From: an uncultured Nocardioides sp.
GTDB taxonomy: Bacteria; Actinomycetota; Actinomycetes; Propionibacteriales; Nocardioidaceae
Length of the DNA: 64,000 nucleotides
Direction of reading: 5' to 3'
Assembly: GCF_947488515.1 (NCBI RefSeq)
Contig: NZ_CANKZF010000002.1
Span: 1,152,294-1,216,293 of the forward strand
Shown in pieces: positions 48,706-58,286 of this stretch. The translations under genes were made by a program, and so were the position numbers. Position 1 is the stretch's first letter. Every line of letters begins with the position of its first letter. The notes beneath the pieces were generated by a model, which was not told the origin of the DNA, made no database searches, and was given only the letters and a program-made list of their open reading frames with translations.

Positions 48706-50736
48706 TCAGGCCTCCTTGGCGACCAGCGTCAGCACGTCGTACGTCGCGACCGGCTCGTCGTCCTGGTTGGTCACCAGCGCGTCCCAGCGGACCTCGCCGT
48801 AGTCGGCCGAGGAACGCGGGGTGATCTGCTTGACGGTCAGCGTCACGCGGATCGAGTCGCCGGCCTTGACCGGGGTCAGGAAGCGGAGGTGGTCGACGCC
48901 GAAGTTGGCGAGCACCGGGCCCGGAGCGGGGTCGACGAACAGCCCTGCTGCCATCGACACGATGAGGTAGCCGTGGGCGACGATCCCGCCGAACAGCGGG
49001 TTCTGCGCGGCCGCCTCGGGGTCGGTGTGGGCGTAGAACGTGTCACCGGTGAAGTCGGAGAAGTGGTCGATGTCCTCGCGCGAGATCACCCGCGACTCCG
49101 AGGCGATCGTGTCGCCGACCTCCAGCGTCGCGAGCGAGTGGCGGAAGGGGTGCTCGGGCGTCTCGTTGCGCTGTGAGCCGCGCGTCCAGCGGCCGGTGAT
49201 CGCGGTGAGCATGTCGGGGGATGCCTGGATGGCCGAGCGCTGCATGTGGTGGAGCACGCCGCGTACGCCGCCGAGCTCCTCGCCACCGCCGGCGCGACCG
49301 GGGCCGCCATGGACCAGCATCGGCAGGGGAGAGCCGTGACCCGTCGACTCGGGGGCGTCGTCGCGGTCGAGCACGAGGATCCGGCCGTGCCACGGCGCGA
49401 GGCCGAGCACAAGGGTGCGGGCGACGTCCGGGTCGTGGGTGACGACCGAGCCGACCAGCGAGCCCTTGCCGCGCGCGGCGAGCGTGACCGCCTCGTCGAG
49501 GCTGTCGTACGACATCACGGTCGACACCGGTCCGAAGGGCTCGACGTCGTGGGGCTCGACCGCACCGGCACGGGCCTTGAGCAGCACGGGCGACATGAAC
49601 GCGCCGCGCTCGCCGTCACCGGTGAACCCCGTGGTCGCCGTCGGGTCGCCGAGGACGACCTCGGCCGAGGAGCGAAGAGCCTCGACGGCCTTGCGGACCT
49701 CCTCGCGCTGCCCGAGCGAGGCGAGCGGGCCCATCCGCACGGACTCGTCGCCGGGGTCGCCGACCGTGATCGTCGCGAGCCTCGCTGCGATCGCGTCGGT
49801 CATCTCGTCGGCCACCGCCGACGGCACGATGACGCGACGGATGGCCGTGCACTTCTGTCCCGCCTTGGCGGTCATCTCGGTGACGACGCCCTTGACGAAC
49901 AGGTCCCACTCCGGGTCGCCCGACGTGACGTCGGGCCCGAGCACCGAGCAGTTGAGCGAGTCGGCCTCGACCTGGAGCTGGACGCCGCCGTGGAGCACGG
50001 ACGGGTGCTGGCGCAGGATCCCGGCAGTGTGCGCGGAGCCGGTGAAGGCCACGGAGTCCTGGACGCCGAGGTGGGCGAGCAGGTCGCCCGCCGATCCGGC
50101 GAGCAGCTGGAGGGAGCCCTCCGGCAGGATCCCCGACTCGACGATGCGGCGCACCACGAGCTCGGTGAGGTAGGCCGTCTGGCTGGCGGGCTTCACGATC
50201 GTCGGGAGGCCGGCGATGAAGGCCGGCGCGAGCTTCTCGAGCATGCCCCAGACGGGGAAGTTGAAGGCGTTGATCTGCACGGCGACGCCGGGCCGCGAGG
50301 TGTAGACGTGCTGGCCGAGGAACACGCCGGTGCGGCCGAGCTGCTCGAGGTCGCCGTCGCACACCACGTGGGCGTTGGGCAGCTCGCGGCGGCCCTTGGA
50401 GGAATAGCTGAACACCGTGCCGAAGCCGCCGTCGATGTCGATCATCGAGTCGCGTCGGGTCGCGCCGGTGGCCAGCGACAGCTCGTAGAACTCGTCCTTG
50501 TGCCCGGTCAGGTGCGTGGCCAGCTCCTTGAGGAGCAGCGCGCGCTCGTGGAACGTCAGCTCGCGGACCGCCGGTCCGCCGACCGTGCGCGCGTGGTGGG
50601 CCATCGCGCCGAGGTCGAGGCCGGCGCTGGAGATCCGCGCGACCTCCTCGCCGGTGGCCGCGTCCAGGAGCGGGTGGCCCTCGGTGGAGGCGGCGTACCA
50701 CCGTCCGGCGGCGTAGCTCTCGAGCAGTCGGGTCAC
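48706..50736 (-). CDS. paaZ: Phenylacetate degradation bifunctional protein PaaZ (ALDH + enoyl-CoA hydratase)
   Basis: A 676-residue two-domain enzyme. Residues ~1-520 are an aldehyde dehydrogenase: 'INAFNFPVWGMLEKLAPAFI', catalytic Glu in 'LQVEADSLNCSVLG', Cys in 'KAGQKCTAIRRVIV'. Residues ~535-676 are a MaoC hydratase with 'DFTGDTFYAHTDPEAAAQN', in which the D-x4-H catalytic pair is present. It opens the oxepin-CoA ring and oxidises the resulting aldehyde. GTG 50736 has AGGGAG nine bases upstream and precedes the conserved ALDH start. It diverges from paaABCDE across a 141-base regulatory region. Confidence 0.93.
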   Translation of the reverse strand: MTRLLESYAAGRWYAASTEGHPLLDAATGEEVARISSAGLDLGAMAHHARTVGGPAVRELTFHERALLLKELATHLTGHKDEFYELSLATGATRRDSMIDIDGGFGTVFSYSSKGRRELPNAHVVCDGDLEQLGRTGVFLGQHVYTSRPGVAVQINAFNFPVWGMLEKLAPAFIAGLPTIVKPASQTAYLTELVVRRIVESGILPEGSLQLLAGSAGDLLAHLGVQDSVAFTGSAHTAGILRQHPSVLHGGVQLQVEADSLNCSVLGPDVTSGDPEWDLFVKGVVTEMTAKAGQKCTAIRRVIVPSAVADEMTDAIAARLATITVGDPGDESVRMGPLASLGQREEVRKAVEALRSSAEVVLGDPTATTGFTGDGERGAFMSPVLLKARAGAVEPHDVEPFGPVSTVMSYDSLDEAVTLAARGKGSLVGSVVTHDPDVARTLVLGLAPWHGRILVLDRDDAPESTGHGSPLPMLVHGGPGRAGGGEELGGVRGVLHHMQRSAIQASPDMLTAITGRWTRGSQRNETPEHPFRHSLATLEVGDTIASESRVISREDIDHFSDFTGDTFYAHTDPEAAAQNPLFGGIVAHGYLIVSMAAGLFVDPAPGPVLANFGVDHLRFLTPVKAGDSIRVTLTVKQITPRSSADYGEVRWDALVTNQDDEPVATYDVLTLVAKEA

Positions 50737-50819
50737 GGGGGTCTCCCTCGGATCGGGGTGCGGTTCGTCAGGGCAGCCGGTGTTTGCGCGCCGGAGTGAC
50801 TGGTGACACACTAATAGCA

Positions 50820-50831
50820 GACCGATCGGTC
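50820..50831. promoter_or_regulatory. Operator of the paaZ / paaA divergent promoter
   Basis: GACCGATCGGTC is a perfect 12-base palindrome between the paaZ and paaA starts, 47 bases before paaA. Its centre and length fit a TetR-type repressor site, and the TetR gene at 57643 is the likely ligand-responsive partner. Confidence 0.65.
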
Positions 50832-50877
50832 AGTAAATGCGGTCGAAACCCCACGTCGCCCCTGTGCCGGAGGACGG

Positions 50878-51831
50878 ATGACACTCACCGAGACGCCCAC
50901 CGAGCGTGACCTCGAGGCCGGGTTCGAGGCCACGGTCGCGCGCAACGAGCGGATCGAGCCGCGCGACTGGATGCCGGAGGGCTACCGCAAGACCCTCGTG
51001 CGCCAGATCGCCCAGCACGCCCACAGCGAGATCATCGGCATGCAGCCCGAGGGCAACTGGATCGGCCGCGCGCCCAGCCTGAGGCGCAAGGCCATCCTGC
51101 TCGCCAAGGTGCAGGACGAGGCCGGTCACGGGCTCTACCTCTACTCGGCCGCCGAGACCCTCGGCGTCTCCCGCCTCGAGCTCACCGAGCTGCTGATCGC
51201 GGGCAAGCAGAAGTACTCCTCGATCTTCAACTACCCGACGCTGTCCTACGCCGACGTCGGCACGATCGGCTGGCTCGTCGACGGCGCCGCCATCTGCAAC
51301 CAGGTGCCGCTGTGCCGCACCTCCTACGGGCCCTACGGCCGCGCGATGATCCGCGTCTGCAAGGAGGAGTCCTTCCACCAGCGCCAGGGCTACGAGCTGC
51401 TCGCCACGATGATGCGCGGCACCGAGGAGCAGCGCGCGATGGTGCAGGAGTCGGTCGACCGGTTCTGGTGGCCGGCGCTGATGATGTTCGGCCCGCCCGA
51501 CGACGCCTCGCCCAACACCGCCCAGTCGATGGCGTGGGGCATCAAGCGCCACACCAACGACGAGCTCCGGCAGAAGTTCGTCGACATGTCCGTGCCGCAG
51601 GCCGAGGCGCTCGGCGTCACCCTCCCCGACCCGGAGCTGCGGTGGAACGAGGAGCGCGGCCACCACGACTTCGGCCAGCCCGACTGGGACGAGTTCATGG
51701 AGGGCGTGAAGGGCAACGGTCCCTGCAACGCCCAGCGGATGGCCCACCGCCGCCGCGCCCACGAGGACGGCGCCTGGGTGCGCGAGGCCGCGACGGCCTA
51801 CGCCGCCCGGCAGCGGGCGGTGTCGGCATGA
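50878..51831 (+). CDS. paaA: Phenylacetyl-CoA epoxidase subunit PaaA (catalytic)
   Basis: A 317-residue ferritin-fold di-iron subunit. The iron ligands are visible in '[16 protein letters not shown]' (E-x2-H) and '[17 protein letters not shown]' (E-x2-H), with a flanking '[20 protein letters not shown]'. PaaA forms the catalytic pair with PaaC and epoxidises phenylacetyl-CoA with O2. Its stop overlaps the paaB ATG as ATGA. The full length and the closely packed order A-B-C-D-E support the call. Confidence 0.95.
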   Translation: MTLTETPTERDLEAGFEATVARNERIEPRDWMPEGYRKTLVRQIAQHAHSEIIGMQPEGNWIGRAPSLRRKAILLAKVQDEAGHGLYLYSAAETLGVSRLELTELLIAGKQKYSSIFNYPTLSYADVGTIGWLVDGAAICNQVPLCRTSYGPYGRAMIRVCKEESFHQRQGYELLATMMRGTEEQRAMVQESVDRFWWPALMMFGPPDDASPNTAQSMAWGIKRHTNDELRQKFVDMSVPQAEALGVTLPDPELRWNEERGHHDFGQPDWDEFMEGVKGNGPCNAQRMAHRRRAHEDGAWVREAATAYAARQRAVSA

Positions 51832-52208
51832 GCGACCAGTCGACCGGCAGCGAGCTCAGCGCCGAGGGCGGGCACGGCGCCGTACCCCTGAAGGACGTGC
51901 CGACGGGGGAGGGCGTCACGCCGCTGGAGCCCGAGTGGCCGCTCTACGAGGTCTTCGTCCGCGGCAAGCGCGGGCTCAACCACGTCCATGTCGGGTCGCT
52001 CCACGCGGCCGACGACCGGATGGCCCTGCTCCACGCACGCGACGTCTACACCCGGCGCAACGAGGGCGTGAGCATCTGGGTGGTGCGCGCCGACGCGATC
52101 ACCGCCTCGAGCCCCGACGAGAAGGACCCGATGTTCGCCCCGAGCGGCGACAAGGTCTACCGCCACCCGACCTTCTACGACATCCCCGACAACGTCCCTC
52201 ACATGTAG
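51828..52208 (+). CDS. paaB: Phenylacetyl-CoA epoxidase subunit PaaB
   Basis: A 126-residue protein with the core '[20 protein letters not shown]' and '[20 protein letters not shown]', the PaaB signature; a 30-residue charged N-terminal leader precedes it, longer than in E. coli. PaaB bridges the PaaAC pairs. It overlaps paaA by 4 bases. Confidence 0.93.
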   Translation: MSDQSTGSELSAEGGHGAVPLKDVPTGEGVTPLEPEWPLYEVFVRGKRGLNHVHVGSLHAADDRMALLHARDVYTRRNEGVSIWVVRADAITASSPDEKDPMFAPSGDKVYRHPTFYDIPDNVPHM

Positions 52209-52282
52209 ACCACCCCACGACGTTCTTCGTCCCCCGCTGCGCTCCTCCAGAACAACGCCGCGGGGACCCCCGAGAGGCTCCT

Positions 52283-53221
52283 ATGGACTCCCACATCGCG
52301 ACACCCGCAGAGGACGAGCACGACAGCGCCTACTCCGGCCTGCTCGTCAACGACGCCCACTGGGCCTTCGGCACCGACTTCGAGGACCCGCTCGCGGGCG
52401 TCGACACGACGATCCCGGACGGCGTCGACGGGCCGACCCTGGCGGCGTACGCCCTGATGCTGGGCGACGACGCGCTGGTGATGTCGCACCGGATCTCGGA
52501 GTGGACGAGCAACGCGCCCGACCTGGAGGACGACATCGCGCTGTCCAACATCGCGCTCGACCTGCTCGGCCAGGCACGGCTGCTGCTCGCCCGCGCCGCG
52601 AAGGCGGACGAGTCGGTCGTGCCGGTGCTGCCCGAGGGCTCGCCGGCGCCGCCGGAGGACGCGATCGCGTACTTCCGTGAGGCCCACCAGTTCCGCAACG
52701 TCCGGCTCACCGAGCTCGTCAACGGCGACTTCGCCGACGCTGTCGTGCGGGTGCTGCTGTTCTCGGTCTGGCGGCTCGCGACCTTCGAGCGCCTCCGCGC
52801 CAGCCGCGACCACGTGCTCGCTGCGGTCGCCACCAAGGGCGTCAAGGAGCTGGCCTACCACCGCGACTACTCGGCGCGGTGGTTCGTCACCCTCGCCCAG
52901 GGCACCGACGAGTCCCGCCGCCGGCTGCTGGTCGCGCTCGACGCACTCTGGCCGCTGTGGCCCGAGCTGTTCGACACCCACCCGGTCGAGGCGGCCGCTG
53001 CGCGGTCTGGCGTCGGCGTCGACCCCGCCGCGGTCCGCGAGGCCGCCGACGGCGTGCTCGACCAGGTGCTCGACGCAGCAGGCGTGCCCCGCCCCGAGGC
53101 GCCCCGGCGTGCCGGGGTGCTGGGCCGCACCGGCCGCGACGGGATGCACGGCGAGGCGCTCGGGCGGATGCTCGCCGAGATGCAGTCCGTGGCCCGTGCC
53201 CACCCGATGGGTCAGTGGTGA
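52283..53221 (+). CDS. paaC: Phenylacetyl-CoA epoxidase subunit PaaC (structural)
   Basis: A 312-residue ferritin-like subunit: 'ALMLGDDALVMSHRISEWTS', 'DIALSNIALDLLGQARLLL', 'FRNVRLTELVNGDFADAVVR', 'KGVKELAYHRDYSARWFVTL'. PaaC is the inactive partner that stabilises PaaA. An intergenic gap of 74 bases to paaB is longer than in the rest of the operon. The start ATG 52283 follows GAGAGG. Confidence 0.94.
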   Translation: MDSHIATPAEDEHDSAYSGLLVNDAHWAFGTDFEDPLAGVDTTIPDGVDGPTLAAYALMLGDDALVMSHRISEWTSNAPDLEDDIALSNIALDLLGQARLLLARAAKADESVVPVLPEGSPAPPEDAIAYFREAHQFRNVRLTELVNGDFADAVVRVLLFSVWRLATFERLRASRDHVLAAVATKGVKELAYHRDYSARWFVTLAQGTDESRRRLLVALDALWPLWPELFDTHPVEAAAARSGVGVDPAAVREAADGVLDQVLDAAGVPRPEAPRRAGVLGRTGRDGMHGEALGRMLAEMQSVARAHPMGQW

Positions 53222-53235
53222 GTGGAGTGAGGCTG

Positions 53236-53739
53236 ATGAGCCGTACGACGGAGCGCGCGCGTCGCGTCGCCGAGCGGGTCACCGACCCCGAGCTGCCCAT
53301 GCTCACCCTGGTCGACCTCGGCGTGCTGCGCGACGTCGACGTGGTCGGCGACTCCCACGTGGTCGTCGACATCACGCCGACCTACTCCGGCTGCCCGGCG
53401 ATGGCGACGATGCGCGACGACCTGGTGCGCGAGCTGCAGGGGGCCGGCTTCGACCGCGTCGAGGTGCGCGTGAGCCTCGACCCGGCCTGGACGACCGACT
53501 GGATCACCCCGCGGGGCCGCGCCGCGCTCGCGGCAGCCGGCATCTCCCCGCCCGGACCGGCGCCCTCGACGTCCGGGCCGATCCCGTTGACGCTCCAGCC
53601 GACCGCGCGCCAGGTGCGCTGCCCGCAGTGTGACTCGCCCGCGACCGAGCTGGTCTCGGAGTTCGGCTCGACGGCCTGCAAGGCGCAGTACCGATGCACC
53701 TCCTGCCTCGAGCCCTTCGACCACGTGAAGGAGATCTGA
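53236..53739 (+). CDS. paaD: PaaD (MIP18/DUF59 maturation factor of the epoxidase)
   Basis: A 167-residue protein with an N-terminal DUF59/MIP18 domain ('AERVTDPELPMLTLVDLGVL', 'TPTYSGCPAMATMRDDLVRE') and a C-terminal zinc-ribbon-like segment with four cysteines ('VRCPQCDSPATELV', 'CKAQYRCTSCLEPFDHV'). PaaD is needed for an active epoxidase, probably through Fe-S delivery to PaaE. ATG 53236 has GGAG/GAGG upstream; a GTG at 53218 overlapping the paaC stop as GTGA is a second possibility. Confidence 0.92.
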   Translation: MSRTTERARRVAERVTDPELPMLTLVDLGVLRDVDVVGDSHVVVDITPTYSGCPAMATMRDDLVRELQGAGFDRVEVRVSLDPAWTTDWITPRGRAALAAAGISPPGPAPSTSGPIPLTLQPTARQVRCPQCDSPATELVSEFGSTACKAQYRCTSCLEPFDHVKEI

Positions 53740-53742
53740 GGC

Positions 53743-54810
53743 GTGGCGCCCAGTCCCAGCCAGACCTTCCACCGCCTCACGGTGCGCGACGTCGAGCCCC
53801 TGACGGACGACTCCGCCGCCGTCACCTTCGACGTGCCCGACGACCTGCGCGAGCTGTTCTCCTTCGAGCCGGGGGAGTCGCTGACGCTGCGCCGCGTCGT
53901 CGACGGCGTCGAGCACCGCCGCTCCTACTCCATCTGCGCGCCTGCCGGCGGTGCGCCGCGCATCGGTGTCCGCGAGATCCCCGGCGGGATGTTCTCGTCG
54001 TGGCTCATCCGCGAGGTCGGCCCGGGGGAGCCCGTCGAGGTGGCGCCGCCGACCGGCAGCTTCCGCGCCGACCCGGCGAGCCCGGGCCGCCACCTCTGCA
54101 TCGCCGCCGGCTCCGGCATCACGCCGATGGTCTCGATCGCTGCCTCCGTCCTCGCCAACCCGGCCAGCACCGTCACGCTGCTCTACGGCAACCGCGAGAC
54201 GACCTCGGTGATGTTCGCCGAGGAGCTCAGCGACCTGAAGAACCTCCACGGGCCGCGCTTCGACCTCGTCCACGTGCTGTCCCGCGAGCCTCGCGACGTC
54301 GAGCTGTTCTCCGGCCGCCTCGACGCCGACCGGCTCCGGCGGCTGCTGCCGCTCAAGGTGCACCTCGCCTCTGTGGACCACGTCTGGCTGTGCGGGCCGC
54401 ACGGCCTCATCGAGGACGCACGCACCGTCCTCGCCGAGCTCGGCGTGCCGAAGGAGAAGGTGCACTTCGAGCTGTTCTACGTCGACGAGCCGCCGCCGGA
54501 GCTGCGTCACGCAGACCGGGTGGTGGAGGGCGTGACCAGCGACGTGACGGTCGTGCTCGACGGACGTACGACGACCACGCCGATGCCGCGCGACGCGACC
54601 GTGCTCGACTCGGCCCAGGCCGTTCGCAGCGACCTGCCGTTCGCCTGCAAGGGCGGCGTCTGCGGCACCTGCCGGGCGAAGGTCGTCGACGGCGAGGTCG
54701 AGATGGTGCGCAACTACGCCCTCGAGCCCGAGGAGGTCGAGCAGCAGTTCGTGCTGACCTGCCAGACCTTCCCGGTCAGCGACGAAGTCACCGTCGACTT
54801 CGATGCCTGA
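53743..54810 (+). CDS. paaE: PaaE, phenylacetyl-CoA epoxidase reductase
   Basis: A 355-residue electron-transfer protein: FAD-binding barrel ('RRSYSICAPAGGAPRIGVRE'), NAD(P)-binding domain ('CIAAGSGITPMVSIAASVLA', 'VWLCGPHGLIEDARTVLAEL') and a plant-type [2Fe-2S] ferredoxin domain ('CKGGVCGTCRAKVVDGEVEM' and a later Cys in 'LTCQTFPVSDE'). It moves electrons from NADPH to the PaaA di-iron site. GTG 53743 starts three bases after the paaD stop. Confidence 0.95.
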   Translation: MAPSPSQTFHRLTVRDVEPLTDDSAAVTFDVPDDLRELFSFEPGESLTLRRVVDGVEHRRSYSICAPAGGAPRIGVREIPGGMFSSWLIREVGPGEPVEVAPPTGSFRADPASPGRHLCIAAGSGITPMVSIAASVLANPASTVTLLYGNRETTSVMFAEELSDLKNLHGPRFDLVHVLSREPRDVELFSGRLDADRLRRLLPLKVHLASVDHVWLCGPHGLIEDARTVLAELGVPKEKVHFELFYVDEPPPELRHADRVVEGVTSDVTVVLDGRTTTTPMPRDATVLDSAQAVRSDLPFACKGGVCGTCRAKVVDGEVEMVRNYALEPEEVEQQFVLTCQTFPVSDEVTVDFDA

Positions 54811-55222
54811 CGCCGTGCCGCCGGACGCGACGTCGGAGCAGGCCCGCGCGATGTGGGCCGCCGACGCAGCCAGCGCCGCGCTCGGGATGCGCCTCGTCGA
54901 GCTCGGCCCGGGGGAGGCGCGGGTGTCGATGGTCGTGCGAGCCGACATGGTCAACGGCCACGACCTGTGCCACGGCGGCCTCATCGCGAGCCTCGCCGAC
55001 TCGGCGTTCGCGCTGGCCTGCAACTCCCGCGGACCCGTGACCGTCGCCGCCGGCTTCGAGGTCGACTTCCTCGAGCCCGCCCGGCTCGGCCAGGTGCTCG
55101 ACGCCCACGCGCGCGAGGTGGCGCTGCGCGGCCGCAGCGGCCTGTACGACGTCACCGTGCGCGTGGGGGAGACGGTGGTTGCGGAGTTCCGCGGGCGGAG
55201 CCGCTCGCTGCGCCGCTCCTGA
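54803..55222 (+). CDS. paaI: Hotdog thioesterase PaaI
   Basis: A 139-residue hotdog-fold thioesterase: 'GEARVSMVVRADMVNGHDLC' followed by 'HGGLIASLADSAFALACNSR' carries the N-x-H-x4-HGG signature with the Asp nucleophile/base, then 'AAGFEVDFLEPARLGQVL'. PaaI hydrolyses phenylacetyl-CoA epoxide dead ends and recycles CoA. It overlaps the end of paaE by 8 bases, so it is the last member of the operon. Confidence 0.92.
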   Translation: MPDAVPPDATSEQARAMWAADAASAALGMRLVELGPGEARVSMVVRADMVNGHDLCHGGLIASLADSAFALACNSRGPVTVAAGFEVDFLEPARLGQVLDAHAREVALRGRSGLYDVTVRVGETVVAEFRGRSRSLRRS

Positions 55223-55231
55223 CCCGCGACG

Positions 55232-56548
55232 TCAGCGCCGCAGGCGGGTCCGGTCGACGTCGCGGAGCATGCCGTGCTGGGCGGGTACGACGACGCGGTA
55301 GCGACCTCGGTCGAGATCGAGCAGCTTCGTGTCGCGCGACCCGCGCGTGGACCGGCGGGCGACCGTGCGCCACCGGTCGTCGACACGCTTCTCGACGCGG
55401 AACCGGTAGTCGTGATCCGCGGAGTCCGGGTCGACGTCGATGCGGAGCCGCGAGCGGTGCCGGACGGCGTCGGCACGGACCACCAGGCGTGGTGGTGGCG
55501 GCTCGGTCACCGTGAAGGTCGTGGTGGCGGGGGTCTGGTCGATGTTGCCCCAGTCGTCGCGGGCTCGCACGCTGAAGGTGTACGTCGCGGGCGCGGCCGT
55601 GGTGACGACCGGGCTTCTGCACCCCGACCACTGCCCGAGACCCCACCGGCACTCGAACCCCGGCAAGCCGCTGCTGCCGTAGTGCACCGGCTCTCCATTG
55701 GTGAACGCCAGCTCGACTGTCGTGTCGGCACCGGAGGCCGGGGGCCCGCTGGTGAGCGTCGTCTCGGGTGGGAAGCGGTCCTCGACGATCGAGACGGTCC
55801 GACAGCCGAGGCGGGCGCCGAGGCCGCTGCCGTAACCGATGTCCACACAGATCCTGTGCGGTCCCGCGCTGAAGTAGGGAGGTCCGCCCGCCAGTGCGTC
55901 GAACCCGCCGGCGCCGCCGTACCCGAGCCGTGCGGGAAGCGGGTGGTAGACCCCCGAGCCCGGAAACCCCACGGACTTCACTCCGACCCAGACGGTGAGC
56001 ATGGTGACGGCGCCAGATGTGGAGGCGGTCCATCCGCGTATCCGTACATAGCCGTCCGGAGTCGCCGTGATCGACTCGAGCGCCCCGAAGGCATTGGGCT
56101 CCGGGTCGATGGGCATCGAGCCGATCAGCTGGTCGGCGCCGGGCGTGTCCGGCGCGTTGGCGGCGTAGACGTCGACACGGGACGGGTCGGTGCCGACAGG
56201 GAGGTCGAGACGGTCGTGGAAGCCGTGCTGGTCGCCGATGCCGTCGTAGGTCGCGCCCACCTCGGGTCGGTCGATGCTCGCCGGCCCGAGGGAGAGCTCC
56301 AGCGGCGGGGTTCCGGCGGCGCCGGCGACCTCCACGCGGACGTCGACGGGCGCAGCGGTGTCGGGGTCGACGGCCCAGCCCGCGACGACCAGCGTCGAGG
56401 GATCGAGGGACTCCGCGAGTTCCAGGGACCCGATCGGGTCGCCGCCCTCGAGGGCGATGGCGGCGGCCGGGTCGGCGGGCACGCTCACGGCGATGGAGGC
56501 GGCGACGGCGGTGACGGCCACCGCGAGCAGGGCGGGCAACCGGTGCAT
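55232..56548 (-). CDS. Secreted protein with beta-rich repeats
   Basis: A 438-residue exported protein: signal 'MHRLPALLAVAVTAVAASIA', ending 'DPAAAIA', then beta-rich, Ig-like or jelly-roll-like segments ('SLELAESLDPSTLVVAGWAV', 'GYVRIRGWTASTSGAVTMLT', 'PETTLTSGPPASGADTTVEL', 'PATYTFSVRARDDWGNIDQT'). A basic C-terminus ('DRTRLRR') ends it. No enzyme motif is seen. GGAGGG precedes ATG 56548. It is placed between paaI and the AMIN-like gene, in the opposite orientation to the paa operon, so it is not obviously part of phenylacetate catabolism. Confidence 0.65.
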   Translation of the reverse strand: MHRLPALLAVAVTAVAASIAVSVPADPAAAIALEGGDPIGSLELAESLDPSTLVVAGWAVDPDTAAPVDVRVEVAGAAGTPPLELSLGPASIDRPEVGATYDGIGDQHGFHDRLDLPVGTDPSRVDVYAANAPDTPGADQLIGSMPIDPEPNAFGALESITATPDGYVRIRGWTASTSGAVTMLTVWVGVKSVGFPGSGVYHPLPARLGYGGAGGFDALAGGPPYFSAGPHRICVDIGYGSGLGARLGCRTVSIVEDRFPPETTLTSGPPASGADTTVELAFTNGEPVHYGSSGLPGFECRWGLGQWSGCRSPVVTTAAPATYTFSVRARDDWGNIDQTPATTTFTVTEPPPPRLVVRADAVRHRSRLRIDVDPDSADHDYRFRVEKRVDDRWRTVARRSTRGSRDTKLLDLDRGRYRVVVPAQHGMLRDVDRTRLRR

Positions 56549-56726
56549 GCTTCCCTCCGACTGGTCCTCGACGACCCCATGCTCCGCCGAGCTGTGCCCG
56601 TCGGGTAGGGCAGGACGACCCCTCCGCACGCATCGGAGGTCCCGGACGGACCGGCCGGAGACCCCTTCCCGGCGCGGTCCCGGAGGCCTACTGTCGAAGC
56701 GGCGGGCGAGGGTCGGGAGGTGGGTC

Positions 56727-57629
56727 ATGAGGGTGTCGCGGCTGCTGTCCCCGGTGCTGGCGCTCGCGCTGGCGCCGGCGCTCGCCACAGCGTCGCGTGC
56801 GCAGTCGCCGCACGAGACCGCGGCCGCACCGCCGACTCCCGTGCTGGTCGCCGTGCGGGCGGCCCACCGCGGTGACGTCGACCGCGTCGTCTTCGAGTTC
56901 AGGGGCGGCCTGCCCGCGAAGCGTGAGGTCGACTACGTCGACCGGCTGTTCGCCGACGGCTCCGGCCGCCGCGTCCGCGTCGCCGGCCAGGCGCTGCTCC
57001 GGGTGCGCTTCGAGCGCGCCCAGGCGCACACCGACGACGGTTCCCCGACCGCGGCGCCTCGCCGAGTCGCGTACGCCCTGCCCAACGTGATGACCGCCGT
57101 GCGGGCCGGCGACTTCGAGGCCGTCACGACGTACGGCCTCGGGCTGGCGAGGCGCACGCCCGTCCGGGTCACGACGCTGCAGGCGCCGCCGCGGGTGGTC
57201 GTCGAGGTGGGTGCCGCGTTCGCCACCGTGCAGCGCAAGGTGTGGTTCCTCGACCGGGACCGGTTCGTCGAGGACCAGGAGCCGTTCTTCGTCGCCGTCC
57301 GTCGTCCGGTGGTCCCCGGCGCCCCCGCCACCGGGCTGATGGACCGCCTCTTCGCCGGCCCGCTGGCGGGGGAGCGGTCGCGCGGCCTGCGGCTGCTGCG
57401 CTCCGGCGCCACCGGGTACGACGACCTCACGGTCGTGGGCGGCACGGCCGACCTGCGGCTCACGGGCCGCTGCCGCAGCGGCGGCTCCACGGTGAGCATC
57501 GCCGGTGAGGTGCTGCCGACCCTCGAGCAGCTGCCGACCGTCGACCGCGTCGTCCTGCGCGACGCGTCCGGGAGCACGCTCGACCCCGACGGGCCGGGCG
57601 ACTCGACCCCCGCCTGCCTCGAGCCCTGA
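56727..57629 (+). CDS. Secreted AMIN-like / GerMN-type domain protein
   Basis: A 300-residue protein with a signal peptide ('MRVSRLLSPVLALALAPALA') and GGGAGG upstream of ATG 56727. Residues ~35-170 form the AMIN-like module ('VDRVVFEFRGGLPAKREVDY', 'PRVVVEVGAAFATVQRKVWF') and ~185-290 a GerMN-like module ('FFVAVRRPVVPGAPATGLMD', 'RLFAGPLAGERSRGLRLLRS'). Such proteins are typical of Actinobacteria and are thought to act at the cell envelope. Confidence 0.8.
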   Translation: MRVSRLLSPVLALALAPALATASRAQSPHETAAAPPTPVLVAVRAAHRGDVDRVVFEFRGGLPAKREVDYVDRLFADGSGRRVRVAGQALLRVRFERAQAHTDDGSPTAAPRRVAYALPNVMTAVRAGDFEAVTTYGLGLARRTPVRVTTLQAPPRVVVEVGAAFATVQRKVWFLDRDRFVEDQEPFFVAVRRPVVPGAPATGLMDRLFAGPLAGERSRGLRLLRSGATGYDDLTVVGGTADLRLTGRCRSGGSTVSIAGEVLPTLEQLPTVDRVVLRDASGSTLDPDGPGDSTPACLEP

Positions 57630-57642
57630 GTCGGCCGGGCCG

Positions 57643-58239
57643 TCAGGCGCGGTGTCGGACCAGGCCGTCGAAGGCGAGGGTGGTGATGGTGTCGGCGAGC
57701 GCGTCGACGTCGCTGCCGTCGCGGAGCCACTCCGTCATCGAGTTGACCATCCCGAACAGCAGCCGGCTGGCGAGCAGCGGGTCGATGTCGGCGCGGATGG
57801 CGCCGGTGTCGGCGGCCTCGCGCACCATCTCGGCGAGCCGGTGGTCGATGTCGCGGCGACGGGCGAGGGCGTTCTGCTCCGCGGGGGTGTTGCCGCGGAC
57901 GCGCAACAGCAGGGTGACGGCGGGCAAGTGCTCCGCCAGCACGACGACGCTGCTGCGCACGGCGGCGCGCAGCCGCTCCTCGGGCGTGTGGGACGTGTCG
58001 GCGTGCACGGTGTCGAGCGCGGTCGTGAGCTCGTCGAGCGCCTCGTCCAGCGCACGCTCCAGCAGGTGCTCCTTGCTCGGCACGTGGTGGTAGATCGCCG
58101 ACTTCGTCAGCCCGAGCTCGCGGGCCAGGTCGCCCATGCTCGAGGCGTCGTAGCCTTGCCGGTTGAAGAGCTCGATCGCGACGCGCAGCACCGTCTGCTG
58201 GTCGTGGCCGGGCCGGCCCCGTCGTACGGGCTCTGACAT
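57643..58239 (-). CDS. paaR: TetR-family regulator of the phenylacetate cluster (PaaR-like)
   Basis: A 198-residue TetR protein: 'QTVLRVAIELFNRQGYDASS' and 'MGDLARELGLTKSAIYHHVP' form the HTH, followed by 'SKEHLLERALDEALDELTTA'. It lies divergent to paaK, and its C-terminal domain resembles the group that senses phenylacetyl-CoA in Actinobacteria and Thermus. I infer that it controls paaK and the paaZ/paaA divergent promoter; the symbol is used on context and family, not on proof. Confidence 0.85.
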   Translation of the reverse strand: MSEPVRRGRPGHDQQTVLRVAIELFNRQGYDASSMGDLARELGLTKSAIYHHVPSKEHLLERALDEALDELTTALDTVHADTSHTPEERLRAAVRSSVVVLAEHLPAVTLLLRVRGNTPAEQNALARRRDIDHRLAEMVREAADTGAIRADIDPLLASRLLFGMVNSMTEWLRDGSDVDALADTITTLAFDGLVRHRA

Positions 58240-58286
58240 GGATGAACGTTCTCACGACCCACCACGCGCGACCGGAGGACCACACC

